From positions 2,173,001 through 2,237,000 of the forward strand of contig NZ_CP020947.1 of assembly GCF_000172795.2 (NCBI RefSeq): DNA of 64,000 bases, given 5' to 3'. A program made the position numbers and the translations under genes. The notes beneath the pieces were generated by a model. That model was not told where the DNA came from. It was given only the letters and a program-made list of their open reading frames with translations, and searched no databases. Source of the DNA: Rhizobium sp. CIAT894 (GTDB lineage Bacteria; Pseudomonadota; Alphaproteobacteria; Rhizobiales; Rhizobiaceae). The stretch's first letter is position 1. Each line of letters begins with the position of its first letter. Positions 16,823 to 26,600 of the stretch are shown one piece after another.

Positions 16823-18046
16823 ATGGCAATCGCGCTTCCCGCGCATGCCGAGACGACGCTGACGGTTCACTACCCGATGCCGGGCTTTTTCAAGGACGTG
16901 ATGGACACGATCTCGAAGAAGTTCATGGCGGAAAATCCCGATATCAAGATTCAGTTCGCCAGCCCCTCGGCCACCTATGAAGAAGGCATCCAGACGATCC
17001 TTCGCCAGGTCGGCACCAGCGAAATGCCCGATATCACCTTCATCGGCCTGAACCGCCTGCGCATGCTCGACGAACGCGATGTCGCCGTCGACCTCGGCCC
17101 GCTCGTCATGAAAGACGGCAACATGGCCGAACAGGGCTTCTCCGACACCATCCTCAAGCTCGCCCAGGTCAAGGGCAAGCAGGTCGGCCTCGCTTTCGCG
17201 ACCTCCAATCCGATCATGTATTACAACGCCGATCTGGTGAAGGCGGCAGGCGGCGATCCCGACAATCCGCCGAAGACCTGGGACGAGGTCATCGCGCTCG
17301 GCGGCAAGATCAAAGCGCTCGGCAATGGCGTCGACGGCATCGATTTCCGCTGGCAGGGCGACGACTGGATGTTTTCGGCTCTGCTCTTCGGCGCCGGCGG
17401 CAAGATGCTGAGCGACGACGAAAGCAAGGTTGCCTTCAACGGCCCGGAAGGCCAGAAGGCCGTCGAGGTCCTGCATCGCCTCGTCACCGAAGGCGGCATG
17501 CCCGTCTTCACCAAGCCCGCCGGCGAACAGGCATTTGCAGCCGGCAAGGTCGGATTCGAGTTCCAGACCACCGGCGCGCTGCGCAACACGATCAAGAATG
17601 TCGGCGACAAGTTCGACCTGCGCACCGCCAAGATCCCGCTGATCGATCCAGTGAACGGCCGTCTTCCCACAGGCGGCAACGCCGTCGTCATCCTGACCCA
17701 TGACGCCGCCAAGCAGGATGCCGCCTGGAAATTCGCCAAATTCGCCGCCGGCCCTTATGGCGCCTCGGTCGTCGTGCCCGGCACCGGCTATGTCCCGAAC
17801 AACGAGCTTGCCGCGAAGTCAGCCGACTATCTCGGCGACTTCTACAAGCAGAACCCGCTGTTCCAGGCAGGTCTCAGCCAGATGCCTGTCATGATCCCCT
17901 GGTATGCCTTCCCCGGCTCGAACGGCGTCAAGGTCACCCAGACGATCGTCGACAACCTCTCGCGCATCGTCGACCAGTCGGCCGAGCCGAAGGAAGCGCT
18001 CGACGACGCCGCCGCCGATGTCGAAGGCATGCTGCCGCGCAGCTGA
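16823..18046 (+). CDS. Extracellular solute-binding protein, family 1 (UgpB type), start damaged
   Basis: A 407-residue sugar/glycerol-phosphate-type binding protein: TTLTVHYPMPGFFKDVMDTI opens the mature part, and later motifs are VGLAFATSNPIMYYNADLV and RLPTGGNAVVI. The in-frame sequence before the ATG reads LLAAAAVSMAIALPAHAETT, an obvious signal peptide, but it has no start codon back to the stop at 16763. The only ATG (16823) leaves nine residues of signal (MAIALPAHA) and has no ribosome site. The true start region appears deleted, so export is doubtful. Confidence 0.85.
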   Translation: MAIALPAHAETTLTVHYPMPGFFKDVMDTISKKFMAENPDIKIQFASPSATYEEGIQTILRQVGTSEMPDITFIGLNRLRMLDERDVAVDLGPLVMKDGNMAEQGFSDTILKLAQVKGKQVGLAFATSNPIMYYNADLVKAAGGDPDNPPKTWDEVIALGGKIKALGNGVDGIDFRWQGDDWMFSALLFGAGGKMLSDDESKVAFNGPEGQKAVEVLHRLVTEGGMPVFTKPAGEQAFAAGKVGFEFQTTGALRNTIKNVGDKFDLRTAKIPLIDPVNGRLPTGGNAVVILTHDAAKQDAAWKFAKFAAGPYGASVVVPGTGYVPNNELAAKSADYLGDFYKQNPLFQAGLSQMPVMIPWYAFPGSNGVKVTQTIVDNLSRIVDQSAEPKEALDDAAADVEGMLPRS

Positions 18047-18072
18047 TCGCCTTTCACATTAGGAACGGGGAG

Positions 18073-18105
18073 GCAGCCACGCCGAGCGCGTGGCGGCTTT
18101 CTTGT
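18073..18105 (+). terminator. Intrinsic terminator after the binding-protein gene
   Basis: GCCACGC pairs with GCGTGGC around a short loop, followed by GGCTTTCTTGTTT. It lies between the convergent binding-protein and LacI genes and may serve both. Confidence 0.55.
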
Positions 18106-18115
18106 TTCGCAAGCG

Positions 18116-19084
18116 TCAGATGGCGCGCACGGTGCCGCCACGGCGCAGCGTATAGGCGACGTCGAGATGGCGGGCAGGGGCGGCATTCTCCGCCATGTCG
18201 AGCAGCAGCGATGCGGCCGTCGCCCCCATGCTGGCATCCGGCATTTCGATCGTCGTCAGCGGCGGATCGATCAGCCGGCCGATGGCGATGCCGTCGAAGC
18301 CGGCGACCGAAACATCCCCCGGTACCGAGAGCCCCTCGCGCTTCAGCGCGCCGATGACGCCGAGCGCCAGAAGATCGTTGGAGGCGATGATCGCCGTCGG
18401 CGAAAGCAAGGTCATGACGGTGCTGAGATCGAGCTGGTCGTAACTGCCGATGAAAGGGATCTCTACGACATCCAGTGGTGCCAGCCCGGCCTCGGCCATC
18501 GCCTCGAGATAACCCTGGTAGCGAAGCCGCGCCCTGTCGGAGGCGGCGAAATTGCCGGAGAGGAAGAGAATGCGGCGATGGCCCATGCCGATCAGGAAGG
18601 TGGCGATCTCTCGGCCGGCGCCGCGATTGTCGGCGGTGACCGCCGCCGGAAACTGCGCCGTCGGCAGGTTATGGAGCAGCACGGTCGGCGGCAGCCGGGC
18701 AAGCAGCGCCGCGCTGCTCGATGGATCGCAGACGGTCAGGATCAACCCTGTCGGCCGGTCGTTGAGCAGCACCGCGACGGCATCGGCTTCACGGGCCGGA
18801 TCGTAATTCGACTGGGCGATCAAGACACCATGGCCGGCTACCAGCATGCGGTTCTGGATACTCGACAGCGACGAGGCAAAGACCGGATTGGTGATGCTCG
18901 GAATCAGCACGCCGACCACCGGCCTGCGTCCGAGCCGTCCGACGGCGTGATAACCGAGTTCGGCGGCGGCGCGGCGCACCTTGCGCACCATCAGGTCGCT
19001 GGCCGGTCCATTGCGGTTGAGAACGCGGCTTGCTGTCGCCAGCGAGCATCCCGCCCGGAACGCGACCTGCTGCAATGTCGCCAT
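18116..19084 (-). CDS. LacI-family transcriptional regulator
   Basis: A 322-residue repressor. The N-terminal helix-turn-helix reads ATLQQVAFRAGCSLATASRV, with hinge helix region VRRAAAELGYH. The ligand domain follows (VVGVLIPSITNPVFASSLSS), with AIIASNDLLALGVIGAL and SVAGFDGIAIGRLI near the C-terminus. It is convergent with the ABC operon that ends at 18046 and is the likely repressor of it, with the imported compound or a product as inducer. This is inferred from position. Confidence 0.9.
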   Translation of the reverse strand: MATLQQVAFRAGCSLATASRVLNRNGPASDLMVRKVRRAAAELGYHAVGRLGRRPVVGVLIPSITNPVFASSLSSIQNRMLVAGHGVLIAQSNYDPAREADAVAVLLNDRPTGLILTVCDPSSSAALLARLPPTVLLHNLPTAQFPAAVTADNRGAGREIATFLIGMGHRRILFLSGNFAASDRARLRYQGYLEAMAEAGLAPLDVVEIPFIGSYDQLDLSTVMTLLSPTAIIASNDLLALGVIGALKREGLSVPGDVSVAGFDGIAIGRLIDPPLTTIEMPDASMGATAASLLLDMAENAAPARHLDVAYTLRRGGTVRAI

Positions 19085-19397
19085 CGAAAACGCCTCCAGG
19101 TGACAGGGTCAAAGCGCAAGCCTTTAGGCGTGCTCGATGACAGTGATCTGACACTTGAACGAAGACCGGGAGGCGCTGATCGATGAGACGCAGCTCAGCT
19201 TCGCTTGGCTGAAATTATAAAAACCAAGCTATTTTAATAGCTTATATAAAAATTCTGAGATTTATGTCGGTTTCCGCAGTCTCGCCTGAATTATCTGCTT
19301 CTTATCCATTCACAAACAGGAAGGTTGAAGCGATATGCAACCTGTGGAATAGTCCGATCAACGCCATTTCCCCCTTTATGCTCATTGCCTGGATAAG
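19085..19397. other. Intergenic region, divergent promoters of lacI-type and M16 genes
   Basis: This holds the upstream regions of the LacI-type gene (minus) and the M16 peptidase gene (plus). A strongly AT-rich patch at about 19213-19262 stands out from the GC-rich surroundings and is a likely promoter zone. No further gene is seen. Confidence 0.4.
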
Positions 19398-22241
19398 ATG
19401 TCTTCCAAACAAACGGAACGTGCCGCCGCTTGGTGGTTTCTCGCGACGGTCTCCCTTGTCGTAAACTTCGCGTCGCCTGCCTATTCGGACACACCGTCCG
19501 TGGCTTGGCCGCAAACGCAAAGCGACCTCCAAGCCGACTCCGATGTCCATTTCGGCATGCTCGCCAACGGTATGCGGTTTGCGATCATGCGTAACGCCAC
19601 GCCGCCCGGACAGGCATCGATCCGCTTTCGCATCGGCTCCGGCTCGCTTGAGGAAAACGACAACCAGCAGGGGCTGGCGCATTTTCTCGAGCACATGGCC
19701 TTCAAGGGTTCGACCCATGTCGCCGAAGGCGAGATGATCCGTATCCTGCAGCGCAAGGGCTTGGCCTTCGGACCGGACACCAACGCCCATACCTCTTATG
19801 ACGAAACCGTCTATGCACTCGATCTTCCCGAGGTCGATGCAGACACGGTTTCGACGGGCCTGATGCTGATGCGGGAGACGGCGAGCGAGTTGACGCTCGA
19901 TGCCGGCGCCTTCGATCGAGAACGCGGCGTCATCCTGTCGGAGGAGCGGCTGCGCGATACGCCGCAGTACCGCGCCGGGCTCGGAATCATGAATTCGCTG
20001 CTCGCCGGCCGGCGCGCGACCATCCGCACGCCGATCGGCAAAGCCGACATCATCAGCAATGCGCCGGTGGATCTCGTCCGCGATTATTATCGGGCCAATT
20101 ACCGGCCCGATCGGGCAACGCTGATGGTGGTGGGCGATATCGACCCGGCCGCCATGGAAAAGGAAATCCGGCAGCGCTTCGGCGACTGGAAGCCCGTGGG
20201 TCCGGCGCCGGCAAAAGCGGATCTTGGCACGCTGGAGACGAAAGCTGAGAGCGCCGACGTCCTCGTTGTTCCCGGCGGTATGACGAGCGTTCAGATCGCC
20301 TGGACGCGCCCCTATGACGCCGCGGCCGACACCTCTGCCAAGCGCCGCACTCAGCTTGTTGAAGATCTCGGCCTTTTGGTGCTCAAGCGTCGGCTGAGCA
20401 GCATCGCCAGCAAGGCGGATGCCCCTTTCATCACTGCGATCGCCGGCTCACAGGATCTGCTCGATTCCGCTCATGTCGTCTTGATCACGGCAAATTCAGA
20501 GACCGACAAATGGCAGGCGGCGCTGACGACCATTGATCAGGAACAGCGGCGCATCCAGGAGTTCGGCGTTGCGCAGGCTGAACTCGATCGCGAAATTCTC
20601 GAATATCGCTCGTTCCTCCAGGCTGCTGCGGCCGGAGCCGCGACGCGCACGACCACCGACATTGCTTCCTCGCTGGCGAGCAGCGTCGATGACAATCAGG
20701 TCTTCACCTCGCCTGCCGAAGATCTCTCGCTGTTCGAAACGATCACAAAGGACGTCACTGCGGCCGAGCTCAATCAGGCCCTGCAACAGGCTTTCTCCGG
20801 CAACGGCCCGCAGGTCGTGCTGCAGACGGCCCAATCGTCGCAGGGCGGGGCCGACACGGTTCGGCAAGTCTATGATGCCTCGAAAGCCATTGCCGTTTCG
20901 GCGCCGTCCGGTGCAGCAGACGTCGTCTGGCCCTACACCCATTTCGGCGAAGCGGGCGCTGTGGTCGAACGCCGCGTGGTCGAGGATCTCGGTTTGACCA
21001 TGGTGCGCTTTTCCAACGGCGTGCGCCTTACCGTCAAGCCGACCAAGCTGCGTGCCAACGAAGTGCTGGTGCGCGAGGATATCGGCCGCGGTCGGCTGGA
21101 CCTGCCGCAGGACCGTTCCGCCCCGATCTGGGCATCTCCGGCCGTCGCGCTGTCCGGCCTGAAGGCCATGGATTACCAGGATATACAGAAGGCGCTGGCG
21201 GCCAATATCGTCGGCGTCGATTTCTCGATCGGCGACAGCTCCTTCAAGTTCGACGGCCGCACACGGCCTGAAGATCTCGCCACGCAACTGCAGCTGATGA
21301 CGGCTTATACCTCTGATCCTGCCTACCGTTCCGAGGCGTTCAAGCGTGTGCAGCAAGCCTATTTGAGCGGCCTCGATCAATATGAATCGACCCCCGGTGG
21401 CGTTATCAGCCGCGATTTCGCGAGCCTCGCGCATTCCGGCGACCCGCGCTGGACCTTCCCCGATCGCCAGCAATTGTCAGCCGCCAAGCCGGATAGTTTC
21501 GAGGCACTGTTCCGGCCGATGGTTTCCGACGGCCCGATCGATATTACCATCGTCGGCGATGTAGCCGTGGACGACGCAATCCGGCTGACGGCTGAAACCT
21601 TCGGTGCCTTGCCGCCACGCCCGGAGGCGGCGCCGGGCAACAATTCGGACGAGGTGCGTTTTCCCACGACCAAGACGCCCGTTTTGCAGACCCACAACGG
21701 AAGATCGGATAGTGCCGGCGCCGTAGCCGGGGCTCCCATTGGCGATTTGCTCTCCGATCTGCCGCGGTCCTTCACCGCCAACATTGCCACCCAGATTTTT
21801 CAGAACAGGTTGATCGACCAGTTTCGTATCGCGGAAGGAGCAAGTTATGCCCTGCAGGGCGACGTCGACCTGTCAGGGGAAATTCCCGGCTACGGCTACG
21901 CCTATTTCTACGTCGAGACGGAGCCGGAAAAGGTCGCGCGCTTCTACGCGCTTGTCGACGAGATCGCCAATGATCTCAGCGCTCATGATGTCTCTCCGGA
22001 TGAGCTCGCGCGTGCCCGGGAACCCATCATTGAGACACTGAAGCACCAGCGGCAGGGCAACGAATATTGGATTGAATACCTGCATCACGCTCAGGCAGAT
22101 TCGCGCCGTTTAGACCGGATACGCGACAATCTCAGCGGCTACGGCAAGGTCACCGCCGAGGATATCCGCAAGTTCGCCACGACCTATTTCAGTCCGGAAA
22201 AATTCTGGAAATTCGAAGTGCTGCCGGCGGCAGTAAGATAG
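19398..22241 (+). CDS. M16 family zinc metallopeptidase (pitrilysin type), exported
   Basis: A 947-residue protease. A signal peptide (WWFLATVSLVVNFASPAYS) directs it to the periplasm. The inverted zinc motif HFLEHMAFKG (HxxEH) is near residue 95, with the downstream Glu region TSYDETVYALDLPE. The layout is two M16 halves in one chain; the second half (from about residue 525) lacks a zinc motif, as in other two-domain pitrilysins. It likely degrades peptides in the periplasm. It is a single gene with no evident operon partner. Confidence 0.92.
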   Translation: MSSKQTERAAAWWFLATVSLVVNFASPAYSDTPSVAWPQTQSDLQADSDVHFGMLANGMRFAIMRNATPPGQASIRFRIGSGSLEENDNQQGLAHFLEHMAFKGSTHVAEGEMIRILQRKGLAFGPDTNAHTSYDETVYALDLPEVDADTVSTGLMLMRETASELTLDAGAFDRERGVILSEERLRDTPQYRAGLGIMNSLLAGRRATIRTPIGKADIISNAPVDLVRDYYRANYRPDRATLMVVGDIDPAAMEKEIRQRFGDWKPVGPAPAKADLGTLETKAESADVLVVPGGMTSVQIAWTRPYDAAADTSAKRRTQLVEDLGLLVLKRRLSSIASKADAPFITAIAGSQDLLDSAHVVLITANSETDKWQAALTTIDQEQRRIQEFGVAQAELDREILEYRSFLQAAAAGAATRTTTDIASSLASSVDDNQVFTSPAEDLSLFETITKDVTAAELNQALQQAFSGNGPQVVLQTAQSSQGGADTVRQVYDASKAIAVSAPSGAADVVWPYTHFGEAGAVVERRVVEDLGLTMVRFSNGVRLTVKPTKLRANEVLVREDIGRGRLDLPQDRSAPIWASPAVALSGLKAMDYQDIQKALAANIVGVDFSIGDSSFKFDGRTRPEDLATQLQLMTAYTSDPAYRSEAFKRVQQAYLSGLDQYESTPGGVISRDFASLAHSGDPRWTFPDRQQLSAAKPDSFEALFRPMVSDGPIDITIVGDVAVDDAIRLTAETFGALPPRPEAAPGNNSDEVRFPTTKTPVLQTHNGRSDSAGAVAGAPIGDLLSDLPRSFTANIATQIFQNRLIDQFRIAEGASYALQGDVDLSGEIPGYGYAYFYVETEPEKVARFYALVDEIANDLSAHDVSPDELARAREPIIETLKHQRQGNEYWIEYLHHAQADSRRLDRIRDNLSGYGKVTAEDIRKFATTYFSPEKFWKFEVLPAAVR

Positions 22242-22401
22242 CGGGCGAGGCGCGGTTGCGATCAGGGGCGGCGTTTGATCGCGCGCATGTTCATTTCCGA
22301 GCAAACAGCCTTGCCGTCTCCAGCACGCAGCTGAGCGGGCCAAAGGAGATTGGCGGCCCCTGATGTCCGATCATCTGCATTGTCGGTCCCGCCGCCGGCA
22401 A

Positions 22402-22548
22402 TCAGGATCTGGTCTGCTTGCCGAGCCGGGTCAGCATCAGGGTGTAGATTCCGACCGAAATCCCGCCCCAGGCAGCAGCCAGATCGAAGTGGGCGCACGA
22501 CATTGCCGCCGCGCCGAGAGCGCTGCGCCCGCGGGAGATCGCAGCCGT
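22402..22548 (-). pseudogene. Short relic resembling a major facilitator transporter end
   Basis: Between two stops, one minus-strand frame reads FDLAAAWGGISVGIYTLMLT, then RLGKQTRS. The WGGISxGIYTLxLTxLG pattern resembles a membrane segment near the C-terminal half of some MFS transporters. No start codon with a ribosome site or continuation exists. The rest of the 22242-22600 interval shows nothing recognisable. Confidence 0.3.
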
Positions 22549-22600
22549 TCAGGGGTGGCTGGCTTCCCGTCCTGAATCAGGATGATTTCAGGCCTTCGTC

Positions 22601-23281
22601 TCAAACAGCCATATTCGACGCTGCCGACATCACCTCCCGGGGGGCGGGACCGCCGAACATATGACGGCCGCCGTCCTCGACTTCGGTGAAACACCAGCGC
22701 ACGACGCCATCGCGATCGAGCAGGAATTCGCCGACCAGCTGGCCATGGCCGGTGGCGATCATCTGGGTGTCATCCTCGGTGAATTCATAGCCATCCGCCT
22801 TGTCGAGATATTCCACCGCCGCCATCACGTCCATGGGCTCGGGAAGCTCGCCCGGCATGTCGATACGCATCGAGGTCACTGTGCTCATGCTGACTTTGTG
22901 CGGCCAGTCGTTCTCCTCTTCCGTGAACTGAAGATTCGGCAAGCCGAAGGCCCTGTGCGAAACCCGTTCCGGGTCGGAGGCCGCCAGCAGATTCGGAAGC
23001 GGATGATAGCGGAAATAGAGGCGGGCGCGGTCGATCGGCGTATTGACGACCGTCAGGCTGTCGATGCCTTTCTCCTGTAATGCATCGGTGAGTTCGGCCA
23101 TGGCGGCGATCTGCCGGCGGCAGAAGGGGCAATGCAGCCCGCGGAACAAGCCGACGAGCACCGGCTTCTGGCCGCGAAAATCGTCGATGGCGATTTTGCC
23201 CTGGCGGGTGATTGCATCCAGCACCACGTTGGGCGCGCGATCTCCAGGCTGCAACGGTCGTTCCGAGTGGTTCTCCTGCAT
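22601..23281 (-). CDS. Peroxiredoxin/AhpC-TSA-like thioredoxin-fold protein
   Basis: A 226-residue protein. The ATG at 23281 has GGGAGGAAAT before it. The thioredoxin fold is clear (GDRAPNVVLDAITRQGKIAI, then VLVGLFRGLHCPFCRRQIAA), with a CPFC di-cysteine motif where peroxiredoxins have TxxC. The C-terminal part has GEFLLDRDGVVRWCFTEVED. It fits a redoxin or peroxiredoxin-like reductase acting on peroxides or disulfides. It lies downstream of, and in line with, the cyclase gene end region but has its own start signals. Confidence 0.82.
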   Translation of the reverse strand: MQENHSERPLQPGDRAPNVVLDAITRQGKIAIDDFRGQKPVLVGLFRGLHCPFCRRQIAAMAELTDALQEKGIDSLTVVNTPIDRARLYFRYHPLPNLLAASDPERVSHRAFGLPNLQFTEEENDWPHKVSMSTVTSMRIDMPGELPEPMDVMAAVEYLDKADGYEFTEDDTQMIATGHGQLVGEFLLDRDGVVRWCFTEVEDGGRHMFGGPAPREVMSAASNMAV

Positions 23282-23354
23282 GATTATTTCCTCCCTATAT
23301 GCATCTGAATCGATTTGCTTAATCGATCTCCAGCAATCCTCCGAACGAGGACGT

Positions 23355-26300
23355 TCAGTCGAGAAACGGCAAAACGACGAGTGTGCCGGGATCGAGGTTG
23401 TGGCGGATGCACACATCCTGTGCCAGCGTGAAATACCGTTCCGCCTCGTCCATATCGTCATGTTCGAGGCTCAGTGTCGCCAAGCCATCATAACACGGAA
23501 AGAGCAGCTGCGGCTCGTCAATTTCCTGTGCAACCTCAAGGGCTTCCTCGTAATACTTACGGGCTAGCTTTGGCTGCCCGTGGCATTGATGAATTTGCCC
23601 GAGGACGATCAGCGGTACGGAGAGATGGTCGCGCTGGTCGAGCGCCCGGTCGATTTCGACGGCCTTTTCCGCTGCCGGCACACCTTCGGCGGCGCAGCGA
23701 TCGGTGAAGGTGCAGCAGGAAACCGCAAGATTGGCGAGAAGGCGCGCCTGAAAGCCGAGATCGCCGATACGGGTCGCGACCTCAAGCCCGCGCCGGCAGA
23801 TCTTGATGGCATTGGCCGGATCGACGATCGTGTAGAGCACGCCGAGATTGGAATAGGCGCGACAGGCGGCACTTTGCAGATCGGCCTTTTCGGCCACCGA
23901 GAGGCTGTGCTCCACTTCCTGCACGGCATCGCGGCGGCGTCCAAGCCGCGCAAGAGCTGCCCCCTTGGTATTCAGCGCCTCCGCCATTGCGCGCGCCGCC
24001 TCCCGTCCGACCTCGGTCGTTCCGTCGATCGGCAAGGTTTGCAGGCATTGCAGCGCCTGCGTCGCCCACTCGGCGGCGGCAGCCTGATCGCCCATGCGGA
24101 AGGCCAGATGGCCGCGCTCCTGCAAGAGATGCGCATGTTCGACCGGCGCATCGATCGCCGCGATCATCACCTCGGCTGCGGCGCAATGTGTCTCCGCCTG
24201 GTCGCGCCGCCCTGCATCGAGATGCAGGCGCCCGATCTTCCGCAATATCCTCGCCGCGGCGATCCGGTCGTCTCTGGCGCGATGGATCGCAAGCGCCTGC
24301 TGATAGTGGTTCAAGGCATCGTCGCGGCGGCCGGCAGGAGCGCAGAGATCGGCAAGGCGCTCGAGCAGCGCCAATTGCTCCGTCGTCGCCTCCGGCTCGT
24401 TTGCGAAGGTCGCAAGGGCCTGGCGGTAGAGACGCATGGCATCGTCATTGGCGTAGGTCTTGCGCGCCAGATCGCCCGCCGCCATCAGATAGCTGGCGCC
24501 CTTGGCCTTTTCGGCGGTTAGGCTGAAGTGATGGCCGAGTTGGGCCAGATGCTCGGGCCGCTCGGGTGCCAGGCCATATTGGCGTTCCAGAACCCGGCCG
24601 ATCCGAAGATGCAGCTCCATGCGCCGTTGCAGCAGAAGATTGTGGTAGACGACATCGTGCATCAGCGTCTGGCTGAAGCGGTAGCCCGGCGATGTCGCGG
24701 CATCGGGCCCGCGCAATTCCTCGGTGATATTGGCATCGCAGAGATAATCCAGCGCCGCATCGACGGCGGACGGGTCGGCAGCGATGGTGCGGAGCAGGGC
24801 GGTATCGAACTTCGGGCCGACCACCGCTGCCTCTTGGGCCAGGCGTCTGATCTCCTGCGGCAGACGATCGACACGGGCAAGCAACAGGGCTTGCAGGTTG
24901 ACCGGTATATCGACGTCCGTGTCGTCGGCGGCGAGGTGCCAGCGATGCCCATCATTGTGCAATGTGCCCATATCGATCAGCGCCCGAAGGATTTCTTCGA
25001 TGAAAAGCGGGTTGCCGCCGGCCCGGTCGAGAATGTGTTTGCGCATGGCGACCGGCAACTTGCCATGACCCTCGCCGAAAAAGGCGGCAAGCAGCCTCTG
25101 CCCATCGGCTGCGGCGAGGGCGCCGAGACGTTGGACAGTGACGTTGACGCGATTGGAATCCAGCGGGTCGGTCTGCGATGTCGGCCGGTAGACCGCAAGC
25201 AGCATCAGCCGGCTGCGTTCCAGCCGATCCATCATGAAGCGCAGCACCTCGAGCGAGGCAGCGTCCGCCCAGTGCAGATCCTCGATGACGAGCAGCAGCG
25301 GACTTTGCGCCAGCCGCCGCTCGAAGACGGTGCGGACCGCATAGAAGATCTGCCGCCGCAACTGCTCCGGCTCGATGTGGCGCAACGCGCCATCGGGATC
25401 ACCGAGGCCGAGGACATGCTGAAACAGTGGCAACAGTCCCTCGACGTCCTCCTGGGTGAGATCGAGCGCACGGAACCCCGTTGTCAGCAGCTGCCGTGTC
25501 CGGTCGAGATCATCCCGCTCGCCGATGCCGTAAGCGCTGCGCACGACCGCAGCGAGCGTGCCATAGGATTGTTCGCCGAGCGGAGAGCAGGTCGCCTTGC
25601 GGATGGCTAGACCCGGGAAACGGGTCGCAGTGCCGGCGATCGCGATGAATTCGTTGGCGAGCCGCGACTTGCCGATACCGGCTTCACCGATCAGGCGGAC
25701 GAGCTGTGCCGCACCGCTGCAGGCAAGGTCGAGGCATGTCAGGAGCCGCGACAGCTCCGCATCCCGTCCGATCATCGGCGCCTGAAGGCCGAAACTTTCC
25801 AGCCCGCGCGCCGTATGCGGTGCTTCCAGCAGCCCTGTCAGCCTGTGAACGAGGACGTTTCCGCTTTTGCCGCGCAAGGTCTGCGCGCCGAGACTGTCGA
25901 AGGCAAAGGCATGGCGGGTGAGGCGATAAGTCAGCGGCCCGACCAGGATATCGTTTTCACCGGCCATGGATTGCAGGCGTTGGGCGGTGTTCACCGTGTC
26001 GCCGGTGACCGAATAGGACTTTGCACTGACCGCGCCGAAACCGCCGGTGACCACCGGTCCGCTATTGATGCCGATATGCAGACGCAACGGCACGCCGGCG
26101 CGTGCGTGCCAGCGCTCGCCGACCTCGGTGGCCCGGCGGATCATATCGAGGGCGGCACTGAGCGCCCGGACCGGATCGTCCTCATGGGCGACCGGCGCGC
26201 CGAACAGCGCCAGCAGCGCATCGCCGACGAATTTGTCGACGAAGCCGCCATAGGCCTCGACCGCCTGCGTCATCTCTTCGAACAATTCGTTCTGCAGCAC

Positions 26301-26600
26301 CCGCATGACTTCAGGATCGATCTGCTCGCTCAACGCCGTGAAGCCGCAGAGATCGGCAAACAGCACCGTCACCGGCCGCCGGTCGGCATCGCCCTCCGAT
26401 TTGGATGGCACCGCCTCGATGCCGGGCTTCGATACGGATTTGACCTTACCGGATATCGATGCGCCGCATTGGGGGCAGAAGGCAAAGTTGGGCTGGCAAG
26501 GGTAGCCGCAGGCGGCACACGAGACAGGCTGCCTTGCGCCGCATTGCGGACAGAAAGCAAAACCGCTCTGAATATCCAAACCGCAGCCGGCGCACTCCAT
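23355..26600 (-). CDS. Zinc-ribbon + class III adenylate cyclase + AAA ATPase + TPR protein
   Basis: A 1081-residue signalling protein. Residues 1-50 hold two zinc ribbons (CAGCG...CPQCG and CAACG...CPQCG). A class III nucleotidyl cyclase domain follows at about 75-250, with metal-binding VTVLFADLCGFTALSE, VGDALLALFG and GDTVNTAQRLQ. An AAA/NTPase domain from about 285 has Walker A GEAGIGKS and LLLVIEDLHWADAASLEVLR (Walker B). About 350 C-terminal residues are TPR-like helical repeats (TEQLALLERLADLCAPAGR onward). This layout matches large soluble cyclases with a regulatory ATPase; cAMP is the likely product. It has no membrane segment. Confidence 0.9.
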   Translation of the reverse strand: MECAGCGLDIQSGFAFCPQCGARQPVSCAACGYPCQPNFAFCPQCGASISGKVKSVSKPGIEAVPSKSEGDADRRPVTVLFADLCGFTALSEQIDPEVMRVLQNELFEEMTQAVEAYGGFVDKFVGDALLALFGAPVAHEDDPVRALSAALDMIRRATEVGERWHARAGVPLRLHIGINSGPVVTGGFGAVSAKSYSVTGDTVNTAQRLQSMAGENDILVGPLTYRLTRHAFAFDSLGAQTLRGKSGNVLVHRLTGLLEAPHTARGLESFGLQAPMIGRDAELSRLLTCLDLACSGAAQLVRLIGEAGIGKSRLANEFIAIAGTATRFPGLAIRKATCSPLGEQSYGTLAAVVRSAYGIGERDDLDRTRQLLTTGFRALDLTQEDVEGLLPLFQHVLGLGDPDGALRHIEPEQLRRQIFYAVRTVFERRLAQSPLLLVIEDLHWADAASLEVLRFMMDRLERSRLMLLAVYRPTSQTDPLDSNRVNVTVQRLGALAAADGQRLLAAFFGEGHGKLPVAMRKHILDRAGGNPLFIEEILRALIDMGTLHNDGHRWHLAADDTDVDIPVNLQALLLARVDRLPQEIRRLAQEAAVVGPKFDTALLRTIAADPSAVDAALDYLCDANITEELRGPDAATSPGYRFSQTLMHDVVYHNLLLQRRMELHLRIGRVLERQYGLAPERPEHLAQLGHHFSLTAEKAKGASYLMAAGDLARKTYANDDAMRLYRQALATFANEPEATTEQLALLERLADLCAPAGRRDDALNHYQQALAIHRARDDRIAAARILRKIGRLHLDAGRRDQAETHCAAAEVMIAAIDAPVEHAHLLQERGHLAFRMGDQAAAAEWATQALQCLQTLPIDGTTEVGREAARAMAEALNTKGAALARLGRRRDAVQEVEHSLSVAEKADLQSAACRAYSNLGVLYTIVDPANAIKICRRGLEVATRIGDLGFQARLLANLAVSCCTFTDRCAAEGVPAAEKAVEIDRALDQRDHLSVPLIVLGQIHQCHGQPKLARKYYEEALEVAQEIDEPQLLFPCYDGLATLSLEHDDMDEAERYFTLAQDVCIRHNLDPGTLVVLPFLD

